A stretch of 64,000 nt of DNA from Parasedimentitalea psychrophila (GTDB taxonomy: Bacteria; Pseudomonadota; Alphaproteobacteria; Rhodobacterales; Rhodobacteraceae). A model generated the notes under the pieces. The model was not told where the DNA came from. It was given only the letters and a program-made list of their open reading frames with translations, and made no database searches. Where the stretch lies: assembly GCF_030285785.1 (NCBI RefSeq), contig NZ_CP127247.1, positions 124,001 to 188,000 on the forward strand, in the 5' to 3' direction. Each line of letters begins with the position of its first letter. The stretch's first letter is position 1. The translations under genes and the position numbers were made by a program. Shown in pieces: positions 46,118-53,555 of the stretch.

Positions 46118-46467
46118 CGGTCCCCCCCGCCAGCTGCCATGGTCGACACATCAACACCATTGGTGATGGGCAGCAGTGGCACCTGCGGATAAGCCACCTC
46201 GTCCACCCGGCCAAACTGATTGGGGCGAAGAGGCAAAAGGCCGAGGCTGTTAAAGTTCAGCTCGGCCAGTTCACGCAGACGGTCAGGGCGGTTCAGATAG
46301 GCCCACTCGGCCCGCAAAACCCCAAGTCGCACTTGGGCTGAGCCAATCTGCCGTTGCAGGGTTCGGGTTTCCTTTAACACCTGCTGCGTCGAATAGTTTT
46401 CGCGATAGGCCCAAAACGCCAGACCAAACACCGCCAGCGCCGACAAGACATAAGCCAGTGCTTTCAT
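46114..46467 (-). CDS. ftsL: cell division protein FtsL
   Basis: FtsL is a small bitopic divisome protein that, with FtsB and FtsQ, activates FtsW and FtsI. The 117-residue protein has one N-terminal membrane helix ([19 protein letters not shown]), then a leucine-zipper-like coiled coil and the segment [15 protein letters not shown]. It overlaps rsmH upstream and ftsI downstream by four bases each, which makes its identity secure by position as well as layout. Confidence 0.93.
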   Translation of the reverse strand: MKALAYVLSALAVFGLAFWAYRENYSTQQVLKETRTLQRQIGSAQVRLGVLRAEWAYLNRPDRLRELAELNFNSLGLLPLRPNQFGRVDEVAYPQVPLLPITNGVDVSTMAAGGGDR

Positions 46468-47456
46468 CGATGCGATTCTTTCAGTTGCGGCATGCCAATA
46501 TCACGGGCTTCAATCGGCGTCGCCGGGGCTTCGCTACGCCGCCCAACCCGCAACCGGGCTGACCGCGACCTTGGGTTTTCCTCCAATTCCTGATCATCCG
46601 GGCCAACAGCCTTGCCGGTGATCAGTGAGAACTGGGTCGGGATTTCCTCAATCTCTGGCGCATATCGATTGGCGCGCCCGGTCTTGCCGGCCCGGTGCTG
46701 AAAGAACCGTTTGACCATACGGTCTTCGATGGAATGAAAGGTGACAACAGCCAGCAATCCGCCGGGCTTGAGCGCCCGTTCAGCCGCCAGCAATCCCTGG
46801 AATAGCTCTTCGTACTCGGCATTCACTGCAATGCGCAGCCCTTGAAAGCTGCGGGTGGCGGGATGTGATCTGCCTGGCTTGGAGCGCGGCAGGCAGCTTT
46901 CAACGATTTTGGTCAATTGCAAGGTGGTGGTGATCGGTTCCAGCGCCCGGGCTCTGACGATGGCCTTGGCAATGCGGCGACTGGCGCGTTCTTCGCCAAA
47001 ATGAAACAGGATATCCGCCAGTTGAACCTCGGATAGCTCGGCCACAAGATCCGCCGCCGAGGGCCCCTCCTGCGACATCCGCATGTCCAGCGGCCCATCC
47101 TTCATGAACGAGAACCCGCGCTCGGCCAGATCCAGCTGCATCGACGACACGCCTAAGTCCAACACAACGCCATCCAAATCGCTGGCATATTCATCCATGC
47201 GCGAAAACACGCCCTGCTGCATCACCAGCCGGTCGCCATAGTCGCCAGCCCAGCTTTGCGCCAGCTCGAACGCCAAGGGGTCACGATCGACGCCAATGAC
47301 CTGCGAGGCCCCGGCCTCCAGCAATCCACGGGTATAACCGCCAGCCCCAAATGTGCCATCCAGCCAGCGACCTGAAACCGGCGCCACGGCCTTCAGCAGG
47401 GGGCGCAGCAAAACGGGAATATGGGGGGCAGAATCGCCATTCTGGTCCGTAGTCAT
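46464..47456 (-). CDS. rsmH: 16S rRNA (cytosine(1402)-N(4))-methyltransferase RsmH
   Basis: RsmH (MraW) methylates C1402 of 16S rRNA with S-adenosylmethionine. The protein shows [13 protein letters not shown], the cofactor site [36 protein letters not shown] and [10 protein letters not shown] near the C-terminus. The ATG at 47456 overlaps the mraZ stop (TGATG); a GTG at 47459 is just upstream in frame. 330 residues, usual for the family. Confidence 0.97.
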   Translation of the reverse strand: MTTDQNGDSAPHIPVLLRPLLKAVAPVSGRWLDGTFGAGGYTRGLLEAGASQVIGVDRDPLAFELAQSWAGDYGDRLVMQQGVFSRMDEYASDLDGVVLDLGVSSMQLDLAERGFSFMKDGPLDMRMSQEGPSAADLVAELSEVQLADILFHFGEERASRRIAKAIVRARALEPITTTLQLTKIVESCLPRSKPGRSHPATRSFQGLRIAVNAEYEELFQGLLAAERALKPGGLLAVVTFHSIEDRMVKRFFQHRAGKTGRANRYAPEIEEIPTQFSLITGKAVGPDDQELEENPRSRSARLRVGRRSEAPATPIEARDIGMPQLKESHR

Positions 47457-47962
47457 CACTCAGCCTCTCCAGTTCCATCAAGGAACTGCATTATATCATA
47501 GCCCTTGGGCAACTCTTCCAACCATTTATCGGTCTGAGCAGATTCTTCCTGCTCATAGGTTTCCGGCTTCCAGATCTGAAAGGTATCCCCTGCAGCAATA
47601 AAGAACGCCTCACCTTTGAGGCCGATCTTGTTGCGCAGCTTGGCCGGCAGCACCAAACGGCCGGTCTCGTCAACTGTGGTCGGAAAAGACCGCCCGTGGA
47701 ACAACCGTTGCAAGGCCTTTCGCGGATCCGAGCCGCGCGGCAATGCATCGATCTTGGCATCGACTTCGTCGATCGCCTCCATGGTATAACATTCCAGAAA
47801 ATTACGATCGTCATCGCCGTAAACGATGACCAGCTCGGGATTGCTGCCGGATTGCCAGTTGGTATCACCAGATTCAAGCACACGCCGAAACGAGGCCGGG
47901 ATAGACACCCTGCCTTTTGTATCGACCTTGTGTTGGCTTTCGCCTCTGAACCTGCGGCCCAA
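47456..47962 (-). CDS. mraZ: transcriptional regulator MraZ
   Basis: MraZ is an AbrB-like DNA-binding protein that represses its own operon in other bacteria and opens the dcw cluster. The 168-residue protein has the two SpoVT-AbrB halves: [20 protein letters not shown] near the N-terminus and [20 protein letters not shown] in the second half. I assign a TTG start at 47962, giving [14 protein letters not shown], because AAGGG lies 8 bases upstream and family homology begins there. In-frame codons up to 48097 would run through the leader hairpin and are unlikely. Confidence 0.92.
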   Translation of the reverse strand: MGRRFRGESQHKVDTKGRVSIPASFRRVLESGDTNWQSGSNPELVIVYGDDDRNFLECYTMEAIDEVDAKIDALPRGSDPRKALQRLFHGRSFPTTVDETGRLVLPAKLRNKIGLKGEAFFIAAGDTFQIWKPETYEQEESAQTDKWLEELPKGYDIMQFLDGTGEAE

Positions 47963-48018
47963 GCTAACGTCCCTTCTGCTACGTCCCTCGCGTTTTATTT
48001 TGTGCCCCAGTAAGCAAA

Positions 48019-48056
48019 ATGGCGAGTTGATCAGCTGCCACGGATCAACTCGCCAT
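48019..48056 (-). promoter_or_regulatory. strong hairpin in the mraZ leader, possible attenuator
   Basis: A perfect 14-bp inverted repeat, ATGGCGAGTTGATC (48019-48032) with GATCAACTCGCCAT (48043-48056), encloses a 10-base loop. On the minus strand it is followed by TTTTGCTT. It lies about 57 to 94 bases upstream of the mraZ start. It could terminate part of the transcription entering the dcw cluster, or be bound by a protein. Closer to the gene, GGGACGTAGC and GGGACGTTAGC form a direct repeat. Confidence 0.5.
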
Positions 48057-48368
48057 CTTTGTCCCGCTGTGCGGGAGTGTCCGACTGCGCGCGCCACCTG
48101 GGGGGATGTCTGCTCGCTCGCGCGCCGGATCTCTCAGTATCTGATGAAAGCGAAGGCCTGTATGATACCTGCTCTTAGTTTTTTATGTTTGGGGTCTTTG
48201 TAGTGCCCCGTGCTCTTCGTCTCATTCGATGTATACTGGGATACTATGGGACTTCATGGTCTGGCAACGATTTTTTCTGAACGGCCTCCTCAAATACCAT
48301 AACAAGACCCAAATTTAATTTAATTTAGTGCCTACTAATTGATCACACTACGCCATGAGTAGATGATT

Positions 48369-48443
48369 TCAGCATGCTACACACAACATACAGTGCTTAA
48401 GCAAGCGTGAAAAAAATTCCCTCAATTTCCCAAAAAATCTCAT
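48369..48443 (-). other. possible 24-codon ORF next to a LexA box
   Basis: An ATG at 48443 opens 24 codons encoding a basic, amphipathic peptide that starts MRFFGKLREFF and ends in a Cys-containing hydrophobic run. It begins 22 bases after the LexA box at 48466-48480. Only a weak AGCGG lies upstream, so translation is uncertain. Small SOS-induced division inhibitors are known (SidA in Caulobacter), which is why I note it; no homology to SidA is claimed. Confidence 0.2.
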
Positions 48444-48465
48444 CCGAATCCGCTTTTCAATTTAC

Positions 48466-48480
48466 GTTCACTTAATGTTC
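48466..48480. promoter_or_regulatory. LexA box (GTTC-N7-GTTC) upstream of the dcw cluster
   Basis: The sequence is GTTCACTTAATGTTC, an exact match to the alphaproteobacterial LexA consensus GTTC-N7-GTTC. The context ACGTTCAC-NN-AATGTTCCCG is shared with the box upstream of uvrD. On the minus strand a TTGCTT lies 17 bases upstream of ATTAAG within the box, a possible overlapping promoter. It lies about 500 bases upstream of mraZ. Confidence 0.55.
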
Positions 48481-48524
48481 CCGAGTTATCCCCAAGCAAT
48501 CCACGGGCGTATTGAGTTTCACAG

Positions 48525-48562
48525 CCTCGAATCAATTTTGATTCGAGGGAATTCCGGAATTC
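48525..48562. other. two adjacent perfect palindromes
   Basis: CCTCGAATCAA and TTGATTCGAGG (11-base arms, 48525-48548) are followed at once by GAATTCCGGAATTC (48549-48562), a 14-base perfect palindrome. They lie in the gene-poor region between mrp and mraZ. No gene explains them; they could be binding sites or structural elements. Confidence 0.5.
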
Positions 48563-48692
48563 CACCCCAAACGATCGGTTCTACGCCCATGATCGCCCAG
48601 CGCGCCCATAAATTCCCAGCCACCCCATGATTTCCCAAAGGATACTCCAAGGCCCGCCGATCCCAGCCCTCCTCTACCTCCGGACAAACAAT

Positions 48693-48714
48693 GGCCCACC
48701 TGAACAGGTGGGCC
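48693..48714 (-). terminator. likely terminator after mrp
   Basis: GGCCCACCTG and CAGGTGGGCC form a perfect 10-base stem with a two-base centre, 37 bases beyond the mrp stop. On the minus strand it is followed by ATTGTTTGT, a weak T-tract. Confidence 0.6.
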
Positions 48715-48750
48715 GGGTCGAAAGTTTCAAATCGCTTGAGTGGGGATCCG

Positions 48751-49815
48751 TTAGGCCATCCCACCCCGGACCAACCCCTCGGCGATGCGCGCATAGGCCT
48801 GCGCCATCACCCCCTCGCCTGCCGCCACCGGCGTGCCATTGTCTCCGCAGAGGCGGGTCTCAAGATCAATCGGCAAGACCCCCAGCAGCGGCAAACCCAT
48901 CGCCTCGGCTTCGGCAGTGACGCCGCCGTGGCCAAAGATCTGATGCTCACTGCCGCAATCCGGGCAGGTAAACAACGACATGTTCTCGATCAGGCCCAGC
49001 ACCGGCGTCTTCAGGGTCTTGAACATATCCAGTGCCTTGCGCGCATCCAGCAACGCCACGTCCTGCGGCGTCGACACCACAATGGCGCCGGTCAGCTCGG
49101 CCTTGGTGCATAGCGTCAACTGCACATCCCCCGTGCCCGGCGGCAAATCAACGATCAGCACATCCAACTGCCCCCAATTGACCTGCCCCAGCATCTGCTG
49201 CAATGCGCCCATCAGCATGGGGCCACGCCAGATCACCGCCTTGTCGTCCTCCAGCATGAAGCCGATTGACATCAAAGTGACACCATGGGCCTGCAGCGGC
49301 TCAATGGTCTTGCCATCCGGGCTGGCCGGGCGGCCGCTGGCCCCCATCATGCGCGGCAGGCTGGGACCGTAGATATCCGCATCCAGCAATCCCACCTTGC
49401 GCCCCTGCCGGGCCAGCGCCACAGCCAGGTTTGAGGCAACAGTAGATTTCCCAACGCCGCCCTTGCCCGAGCCCACCGCCAGAATGTGCTGCACGCCTGA
49501 GGGCTTCATCGGAGCGGCCTGCGGCTTGGCGTGCCCGCCGAACTTTAGGCTTGGCGCCGCTGCGGCCGGCCCATGTGCCGTCAAGGCAACCGAAACCGCC
49601 TGCACCCCCTCCAAACGCTGCACCACATCCTCGGCGGCACGGCGCAATGGCTCCATCAGCTTGGCAATTTCCGGACTGGGGGCTTCTATCACAAAACTGA
49701 CCTTGCCCGCCTCTATCCGCAACGCCCGCAGCATGTCGCGCGACACCAGATTGCCGCCGTCCGGCAGCTCCAGTCGCTCCAATGCCTCATATATCTCTAC
49801 CTGCGTCACTGCCAT
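48751..49815 (-). CDS. apbC: Mrp/ApbC family iron-sulfur cluster carrier ATPase
   Basis: This P-loop protein carries or inserts [4Fe-4S] clusters into target enzymes. The 354-residue protein has an N-terminal DUF59/MIP18-like domain (about 1-80), an Ala/Pro-rich linker, and a ParA-like ATPase with the deviant Walker A GKGGVGKST, LLDADIYGPSLPRM, VDLPPGTGDVQLTL and the cluster-binding C-x2-C in FTCPDCGSEH. The ATG at 49815 follows AGGAGG at an ideal distance, which decides the start over 49869. Confidence 0.96.
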   Translation of the reverse strand: MAVTQVEIYEALERLELPDGGNLVSRDMLRALRIEAGKVSFVIEAPSPEIAKLMEPLRRAAEDVVQRLEGVQAVSVALTAHGPAAAAPSLKFGGHAKPQAAPMKPSGVQHILAVGSGKGGVGKSTVASNLAVALARQGRKVGLLDADIYGPSLPRMMGASGRPASPDGKTIEPLQAHGVTLMSIGFMLEDDKAVIWRGPMLMGALQQMLGQVNWGQLDVLIVDLPPGTGDVQLTLCTKAELTGAIVVSTPQDVALLDARKALDMFKTLKTPVLGLIENMSLFTCPDCGSEHQIFGHGGVTAEAEAMGLPLLGVLPIDLETRLCGDNGTPVAAGEGVMAQAYARIAEGLVRGGMA

Positions 49816-50108
49816 TTCGGCCTCCTGATCCTTGCTCTGCCACATATAGGCCGTGGCGCAGCCAACCAAAACCCCGGATGCTCTGCCGGTCCAGCACCGA
49901 GGCCGAGATATTTTGCGCCCAAGGTTCAGGCATCGCCAGCCCGAGATGACAAGGAATCAGGCAATTGAAGATTACAACCCCCGACCCATGCAAATGCTGC
50001 ATAGCAGAAATGCCCAAGTTGGGGATTGTGCGTCTGCAGCAAATTCCTATTTTGGCCTCAAGCAACGCCACCTAGGCAACGCACCGAAATACACCAAGGA
50101 CCAAGACA

Positions 50109-50327
50109 ATGGCTGCAATCGATCACATCAGCACTTCAAAACTATCGCTGTTATGCGCCCCTGTCACCTTGGCCGAGGCCGCTTGGGCGCGCTTCACTCA
50201 ATACCGTCAGTATCGCCAAACCCTGAACGAGCTCTCAACATTGAGCCGCCGTGAACTGGCGGATCTGGGTCTGAACCGCTCGATGTTGCAGACCGTCGCA
50301 CACGAGGCAGCCTACGGCGTCAACTGA
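50109..50327 (+). CDS. ccaF1: DUF1127 protein, CcaF1-like
   Basis: The 72-residue protein ends in a DUF1127 domain with its Arg-rich YRQYRQTLNELSTLSRREL, then ADLGLNRSMLQTVAHEA. In Rhodobacter sphaeroides the DUF1127 protein CcaF1 is an RNA-binding factor encoded directly upstream of the CcsR small RNAs, and the four hairpins that follow here reproduce that layout. AAGGA precedes the ATG. The protein and small RNAs are expected to come from one stress-induced transcript. The name is by homology of layout and domain, not by a search. Confidence 0.85.
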   Translation: MAAIDHISTSKLSLLCAPVTLAEAAWARFTQYRQYRQTLNELSTLSRRELADLGLNRSMLQTVAHEAAYGVN

Positions 50328-50334
50328 CAGAGAT

Positions 50335-50365
50335 CAGGTCTTTTTCCCCTCCCTTAAAAGACCTG
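50335..50365 (+). ncRNA. CcsR-type small RNA hairpin 1 (divergent loop)
   Basis: Ten-base arms CAGGTCTTTT (50335-50344) and AAAAGACCTG (50356-50365) enclose a loop TCCCCTCCCTT. The loop is a variant of the CCUCCUCC motif of the next three hairpins. It begins 7 bases after the ccaF1 stop and is probably processed from that transcript. Confidence 0.7.
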
Positions 50366-50372
50366 TCCTACG

Positions 50373-50404
50373 CGGCAGCATCCTCCTCCTCCCTGATGCT
50401 GTCG
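50373..50404 (+). ncRNA. CcsR-type small RNA hairpin 2
   Basis: A 10-bp stem, CGGCAGCATC (50373-50382) with GATGCTGTCG (50395-50404), one G-U pair, encloses CTCCTCCTCCCT. The unpaired CCUCCUCCC is the family hallmark and can pair with Shine-Dalgarno-like G-rich targets or be presented to RNA-binding proteins. Confidence 0.82.
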
Positions 50405-50436
50405 CACCTTATACCGGTTCAAAACCGGGTCTGAAT

Positions 50437-50472
50437 ACACCGGGACTTCCTCCTCCCTGAAACTCTCGGTGT
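50437..50472 (+). ncRNA. CcsR-type small RNA hairpin 3
   Basis: An imperfect stem pairs ACACCGGGACTTC with GAAACTCTCGGTGT and presents CTCCTCCCT in the loop. An extra small hairpin with CCGGTT and AACCGG arms lies just upstream (about 50414-50428). The stem has compensating G-U and one mismatch, as expected for a folded RNA rather than a protein-coding sequence. Confidence 0.78.
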
Positions 50473-50476
50473 TGCA

Positions 50477-50519
50477 AAGAACGACGGTGCTTTTCCTCCT
50501 CCCTGGCACCGTCGTTTTT
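50477..50519 (+). ncRNA. CcsR-type small RNA hairpin 4 with terminator
   Basis: Perfect 10-base arms ACGACGGTGC (50481-50490) and GCACCGTCGT (50506-50515) enclose TTTTCCTCCTCCCTG. A run of T follows, so this hairpin probably also ends the whole ccaF1-small RNA transcript. Confidence 0.82.
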
Positions 50520-50520
50520 C

Positions 50521-50915
50521 TTTGCCCAATTCAATTTTCACAGTGTTCGACATCGAGGCCATCTGCGCCGCTGATCTGGCTGTCGAAGGCTGCCAAAAAC
50601 CCACAGCCCTACCATCCCCAGTCCAGCCCTGCCGTGCCCCAGTAGTGGATTGCGGTGACAGCACTGAGTTGCACAACCGCAGCCAGCTTTCGCCTGCGAC
50701 AATTGATCAGGTTGATTTAGGGCGATGGCGTGGCGGTGGCGCGCAGCCATGCTGCGCGCCACCGCCACGCCCGGATCGGATTGCACCGCAATCCGATCCG
50801 CAGCTGACCGCTGCCCGTTTTAGATTTTTAATTTTGCCATTTCACAATACTGACCGACGGCCGAGCCGCGCGAACGATTTGAATCCTCAGGCTGGCACAC
50901 TAAATCAGGCTCGTT
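50521..50915. other. gene-free stretch between the small RNAs and the UvrD-type helicase gene
   Basis: No coding region is convincing. The notable content is a pair of perfect palindromes at 50727-50800, listed separately. The part near 50820-50850 is AT-rich. The helicase gene ends at 50916 on the minus strand, so this is a convergent gap and the palindromes may serve in part as terminators. Confidence 0.55.
50727..50800. repeat. paired perfect inverted repeats (20-bp and 13-bp stems)
   Basis: The first has 20-base arms (50727-50746 and 50752-50771) around a CCATG loop; the arms begin GGCGTGGCGGTGG and end in CCACGCC. The second has 13-base arms, CGGATCGGATTGC (50772-50784) and GCAATCCGATCCG (50788-50800), with an ACC loop, and starts at the next base. 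No T-tract follows in either direction. The two-stem layout resembles copies A to D of the dispersed repeat, but the sequence differs. Confidence 0.7.
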
Positions 50916-53270
50916 TTAAAACGGAATATCGTCGCCAGCCGAGACATAGGCCGCCACAACCTTTTTCAGCCCTGCCTTGTCGAACGCGATTTCCAGCTTA
51001 TCGCCGTCGATACCGGCAATCATCCCATAGCCGAACTTCTGGTGGAACACCCGGTCTCCCATGGTGAAGCTCGACACCACCGTGGCATCAATCACCTGAT
51101 TCTTGGCGGCTTTGGGTTGCGCCATACCGCGCTGTCCGGCGCGCGATTGCATGCGTTTCCAGCCTGGCGAATTATAGCCATCCGCCTGCGCCATCTTTTC
51201 CTCGATGGTCGAGCGCGGCGACTCGGCCGGGGCCGCCGCGCCGTACCCACCGCCATACAGGCCCGGCGGCGTCAACACCTCGACATGTTGCTCAGGCAGC
51301 TCGTCAATGAACCGCGACGGCAGTTGCGACTGCCACTGGCCAAACACCCGCCGATTGCCGGCAAAGGAAATGGTACAGACCTCCTCGGCCCGGGTAATCC
51401 CGACATAGGCCAGTCGGCGTTCTTCTTCGAGACCCTTCAGGCCGCTTTCATCCATTGAGCGTTGCGAGGGGAACAGCCCGTCTTCCCAGCCCGGCAGAAA
51501 CACCGCCGGAAACTCCAGCCCCTTAGAGCCGTGCAGGGTCATGATCGACACCTTCTGCCCAGAATCACTGGAGGCATTGTCCATGATCAGGCTGACGTGT
51601 TCCAGAAACCCTTGCAGGTTCTCGAAATTCTCCAGCGCCTTGACCAGCTCCTTGAGGTTCTCCAACCGGCCCGGAGCATCGGGGGTTTTGTCGTTCTGCC
51701 ACATGGTGGTATAGCCGGACTCGTCCAGGATGATTTCGGCGAGATCCATATGGGTCATGTCGCCGCCACCGGCCAAACGACTCCAACGCGCCGCATCTTC
51801 GACCAGTTGCCGCAGCTTACCGGCGCCTTTGCCTTTGATCAGCCCGCCTTCGATTGCAAGACGAGCGCCCTCGATCAGCGAAACGCCATTTTCCCGCGCC
51901 GTTATCTGGATGGTCTGCTGTGCCTTGTCGCCCAACCCCCGTTTCGGGGTGTTGACGATGCGTTCAAAGGCCAGATCGTCATCCGGGCTGGTGACCACGC
52001 GGAAATAGGCCATGGCATCGCGAATCTCCAGCCGCTCATAGAATCGCGGCCCGCCAATCACCCGGTAGGGCAGACCAATGGTCAGGAACCGATCCTCAAA
52101 CGCCCGCATCTGATGCGAGGCACGCACCAGAATGGCCATGTCATCCAGATCTCGGGGTTCCATCCCGCGGGTGCCGCGCTGCATCGCTTCGATCTCTTCG
52201 CCGATCCAGCGCGCCTCTTCCTCGCCGTCCCAGTGGCCAATCAGCCGGACCTTTTCGCCGCCCTTGGCAGCAGTCCACAGCTCTTTGCCCAGGCGGCCTT
52301 CATTGCCGGCAATAACGCCAGACGCCGCCGCCAGAATATGCTCCGTTGAGCGATAGTTCTGCTCTAGCCGCACCACTTTGGCACCGGGGAAATCCTTATC
52401 AAAGCGCAGGATGTTGCCGACCTCGGCGCCGCGCCAGCCATAGATTGACTGGTCATCATCGCCAACGCAGCAGATATTCTTGTGCCCCGCCGCCAGCAGC
52501 CGCAGCCAGAGATACTGGGCGACGTTGGTATCCTGGTATTCGTCCACCATGATAAAGCGGAACCAGCGCTGGTATTGCTCCAGCACATCGCTGTGGGTCT
52601 GCAGTATCGTCACCATGTGCAGCAGCAGATCGCCAAAATCCACCGCGTTCAGCTCCCGCAGGCGGGTCTGGTACTGCGCATAGAGATCAACGCCCATGCC
52701 GTTATAGGCCGAGGCATCGGCCACCGGCACCCGTTGCGGTGTCAGCGCACTGTTCTTCCAGCCGTCGATGACATTGGCCAGTTGCCGGGCGGGCCAGCGC
52801 TTGTCGTCAATGCCTTCGGCGCGGATCAGTTGCTTCAGCAGCCGGATCACATCATCCGTATCCAGAATGGTGAAGTTACTCTTTAACCCCACCAGTTCGG
52901 CATGACGGCGCAGCTGTTTGACACAGATCGCGTGAAAGGTGCCCAGCCAGGGCATGCCCTCGGCCGGTTGGCCCAGCATGCCGCCGACCCGTTCTTTCAT
53001 TTCGCGCGCCGCCTTGTTGGTGAAGGTCACCGCCAGAATCTCGTTGGTGCGGGCCGCGCCGGTGGTGAGCAGGTGCACAATCCGCGCGGTCAGCGCCTTG
53101 GTCTTGCCGGTGCCCGCCCCCGCCAGCATCAGCACCGGACCATGCAGGCATTCGACCGCCTCCCGCTGAGCAGGGTTCAGCCCATCAAGATAAGGCTGGG
53201 GCCGCGCGGCCATTGCGCGCGAGGATAGCGAGGCGCCTTCAAAGGCGTCCATTTCATCAAAACTGCTCAT
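50916..53270 (-). CDS. UvrD/PcrA-type ATP-dependent DNA helicase
   Basis: This superfamily 1A helicase acts in excision repair and clearing of replication blocks. The 784-residue protein shows the Q motif and Walker A (LAGAGTGKTKAL), VTFTNKAAREMKERV, VDEYQDTN, GDDDQSIYGWRGA, EQNYRST, MTLHGSKGLEF and EERRLAYVGITRA, and ends with a Tudor-like PcrA/UvrD tail (DRVFHQKFGYGMIAGIDGDK). I start at the ATG at 53270 (MSSFDEMDAF). A LexA box 43 bases upstream suggests SOS induction. Confidence 0.95.
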   Translation of the reverse strand: MSSFDEMDAFEGASLSSRAMAARPQPYLDGLNPAQREAVECLHGPVLMLAGAGTGKTKALTARIVHLLTTGAARTNEILAVTFTNKAAREMKERVGGMLGQPAEGMPWLGTFHAICVKQLRRHAELVGLKSNFTILDTDDVIRLLKQLIRAEGIDDKRWPARQLANVIDGWKNSALTPQRVPVADASAYNGMGVDLYAQYQTRLRELNAVDFGDLLLHMVTILQTHSDVLEQYQRWFRFIMVDEYQDTNVAQYLWLRLLAAGHKNICCVGDDDQSIYGWRGAEVGNILRFDKDFPGAKVVRLEQNYRSTEHILAAASGVIAGNEGRLGKELWTAAKGGEKVRLIGHWDGEEEARWIGEEIEAMQRGTRGMEPRDLDDMAILVRASHQMRAFEDRFLTIGLPYRVIGGPRFYERLEIRDAMAYFRVVTSPDDDLAFERIVNTPKRGLGDKAQQTIQITARENGVSLIEGARLAIEGGLIKGKGAGKLRQLVEDAARWSRLAGGGDMTHMDLAEIILDESGYTTMWQNDKTPDAPGRLENLKELVKALENFENLQGFLEHVSLIMDNASSDSGQKVSIMTLHGSKGLEFPAVFLPGWEDGLFPSQRSMDESGLKGLEEERRLAYVGITRAEEVCTISFAGNRRVFGQWQSQLPSRFIDELPEQHVEVLTPPGLYGGGYGAAAPAESPRSTIEEKMAQADGYNSPGWKRMQSRAGQRGMAQPKAAKNQVIDATVVSSFTMGDRVFHQKFGYGMIAGIDGDKLEIAFDKAGLKKVVAAYVSAGDDIPF

Positions 53271-53312
53271 GGGCGTGATCCTAGCGTGATTCACTACAGC
53301 GCGAAAGAGGAC

Positions 53313-53363
53313 GTTCACACAATGTTCCCGGAATTTTTTACGCTCTTTCATTCCCCCTATCAA
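53313..53363 (-). promoter_or_regulatory. promoter and LexA box of the UvrD-type helicase
   Basis: On the minus strand TTGATA (plus 53358-53363) and TAAAAA (53335-53340) are 17 bases apart, a good sigma-70-type promoter. Seven bases downstream lies GTTCACACAATGTTC (plus 53313-53327), an exact GTTC-N7-GTTC LexA box, placed at the expected transcription start. Repressor binding there would block initiation. Confidence 0.7.
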
Positions 53364-53555
53364 CCGACTTACGGCACCACTGACGCTAAATTTCACGTCA
53401 CCCCACAATCGCTCCTGTAACTTTTGACCGCTCAGCCCCTATAGATCGGAACAGAATGACCAAAATCGACCGATTTTCTTGCTGAATGTTTCGATTTCAC
53501 CTTTTGCTGCACCGCAGCACTTGATTTTTTCCGCGAGCTTTCCCACAAATCCGCC

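Larger units (their letters stand above)
48057..48692. other. long gene-poor region upstream of mraZ
   Basis: Between the mraZ leader hairpin and the mrp terminator I see no ordinary gene. The stretch around 48180-48500 is clearly richer in A and T than its surroundings and probably holds the dcw promoter. It contains a LexA box, a possible 24-codon ORF, and two adjacent palindromes listed separately. Confidence 0.6.

Noticed and set aside
48519-48794. 91-codon frame on the minus strand in the mrp-mraZ gap
   Set aside because: It crosses the mrp terminator and the two palindromes and overlaps the 3' end of mrp; no family resemblance.
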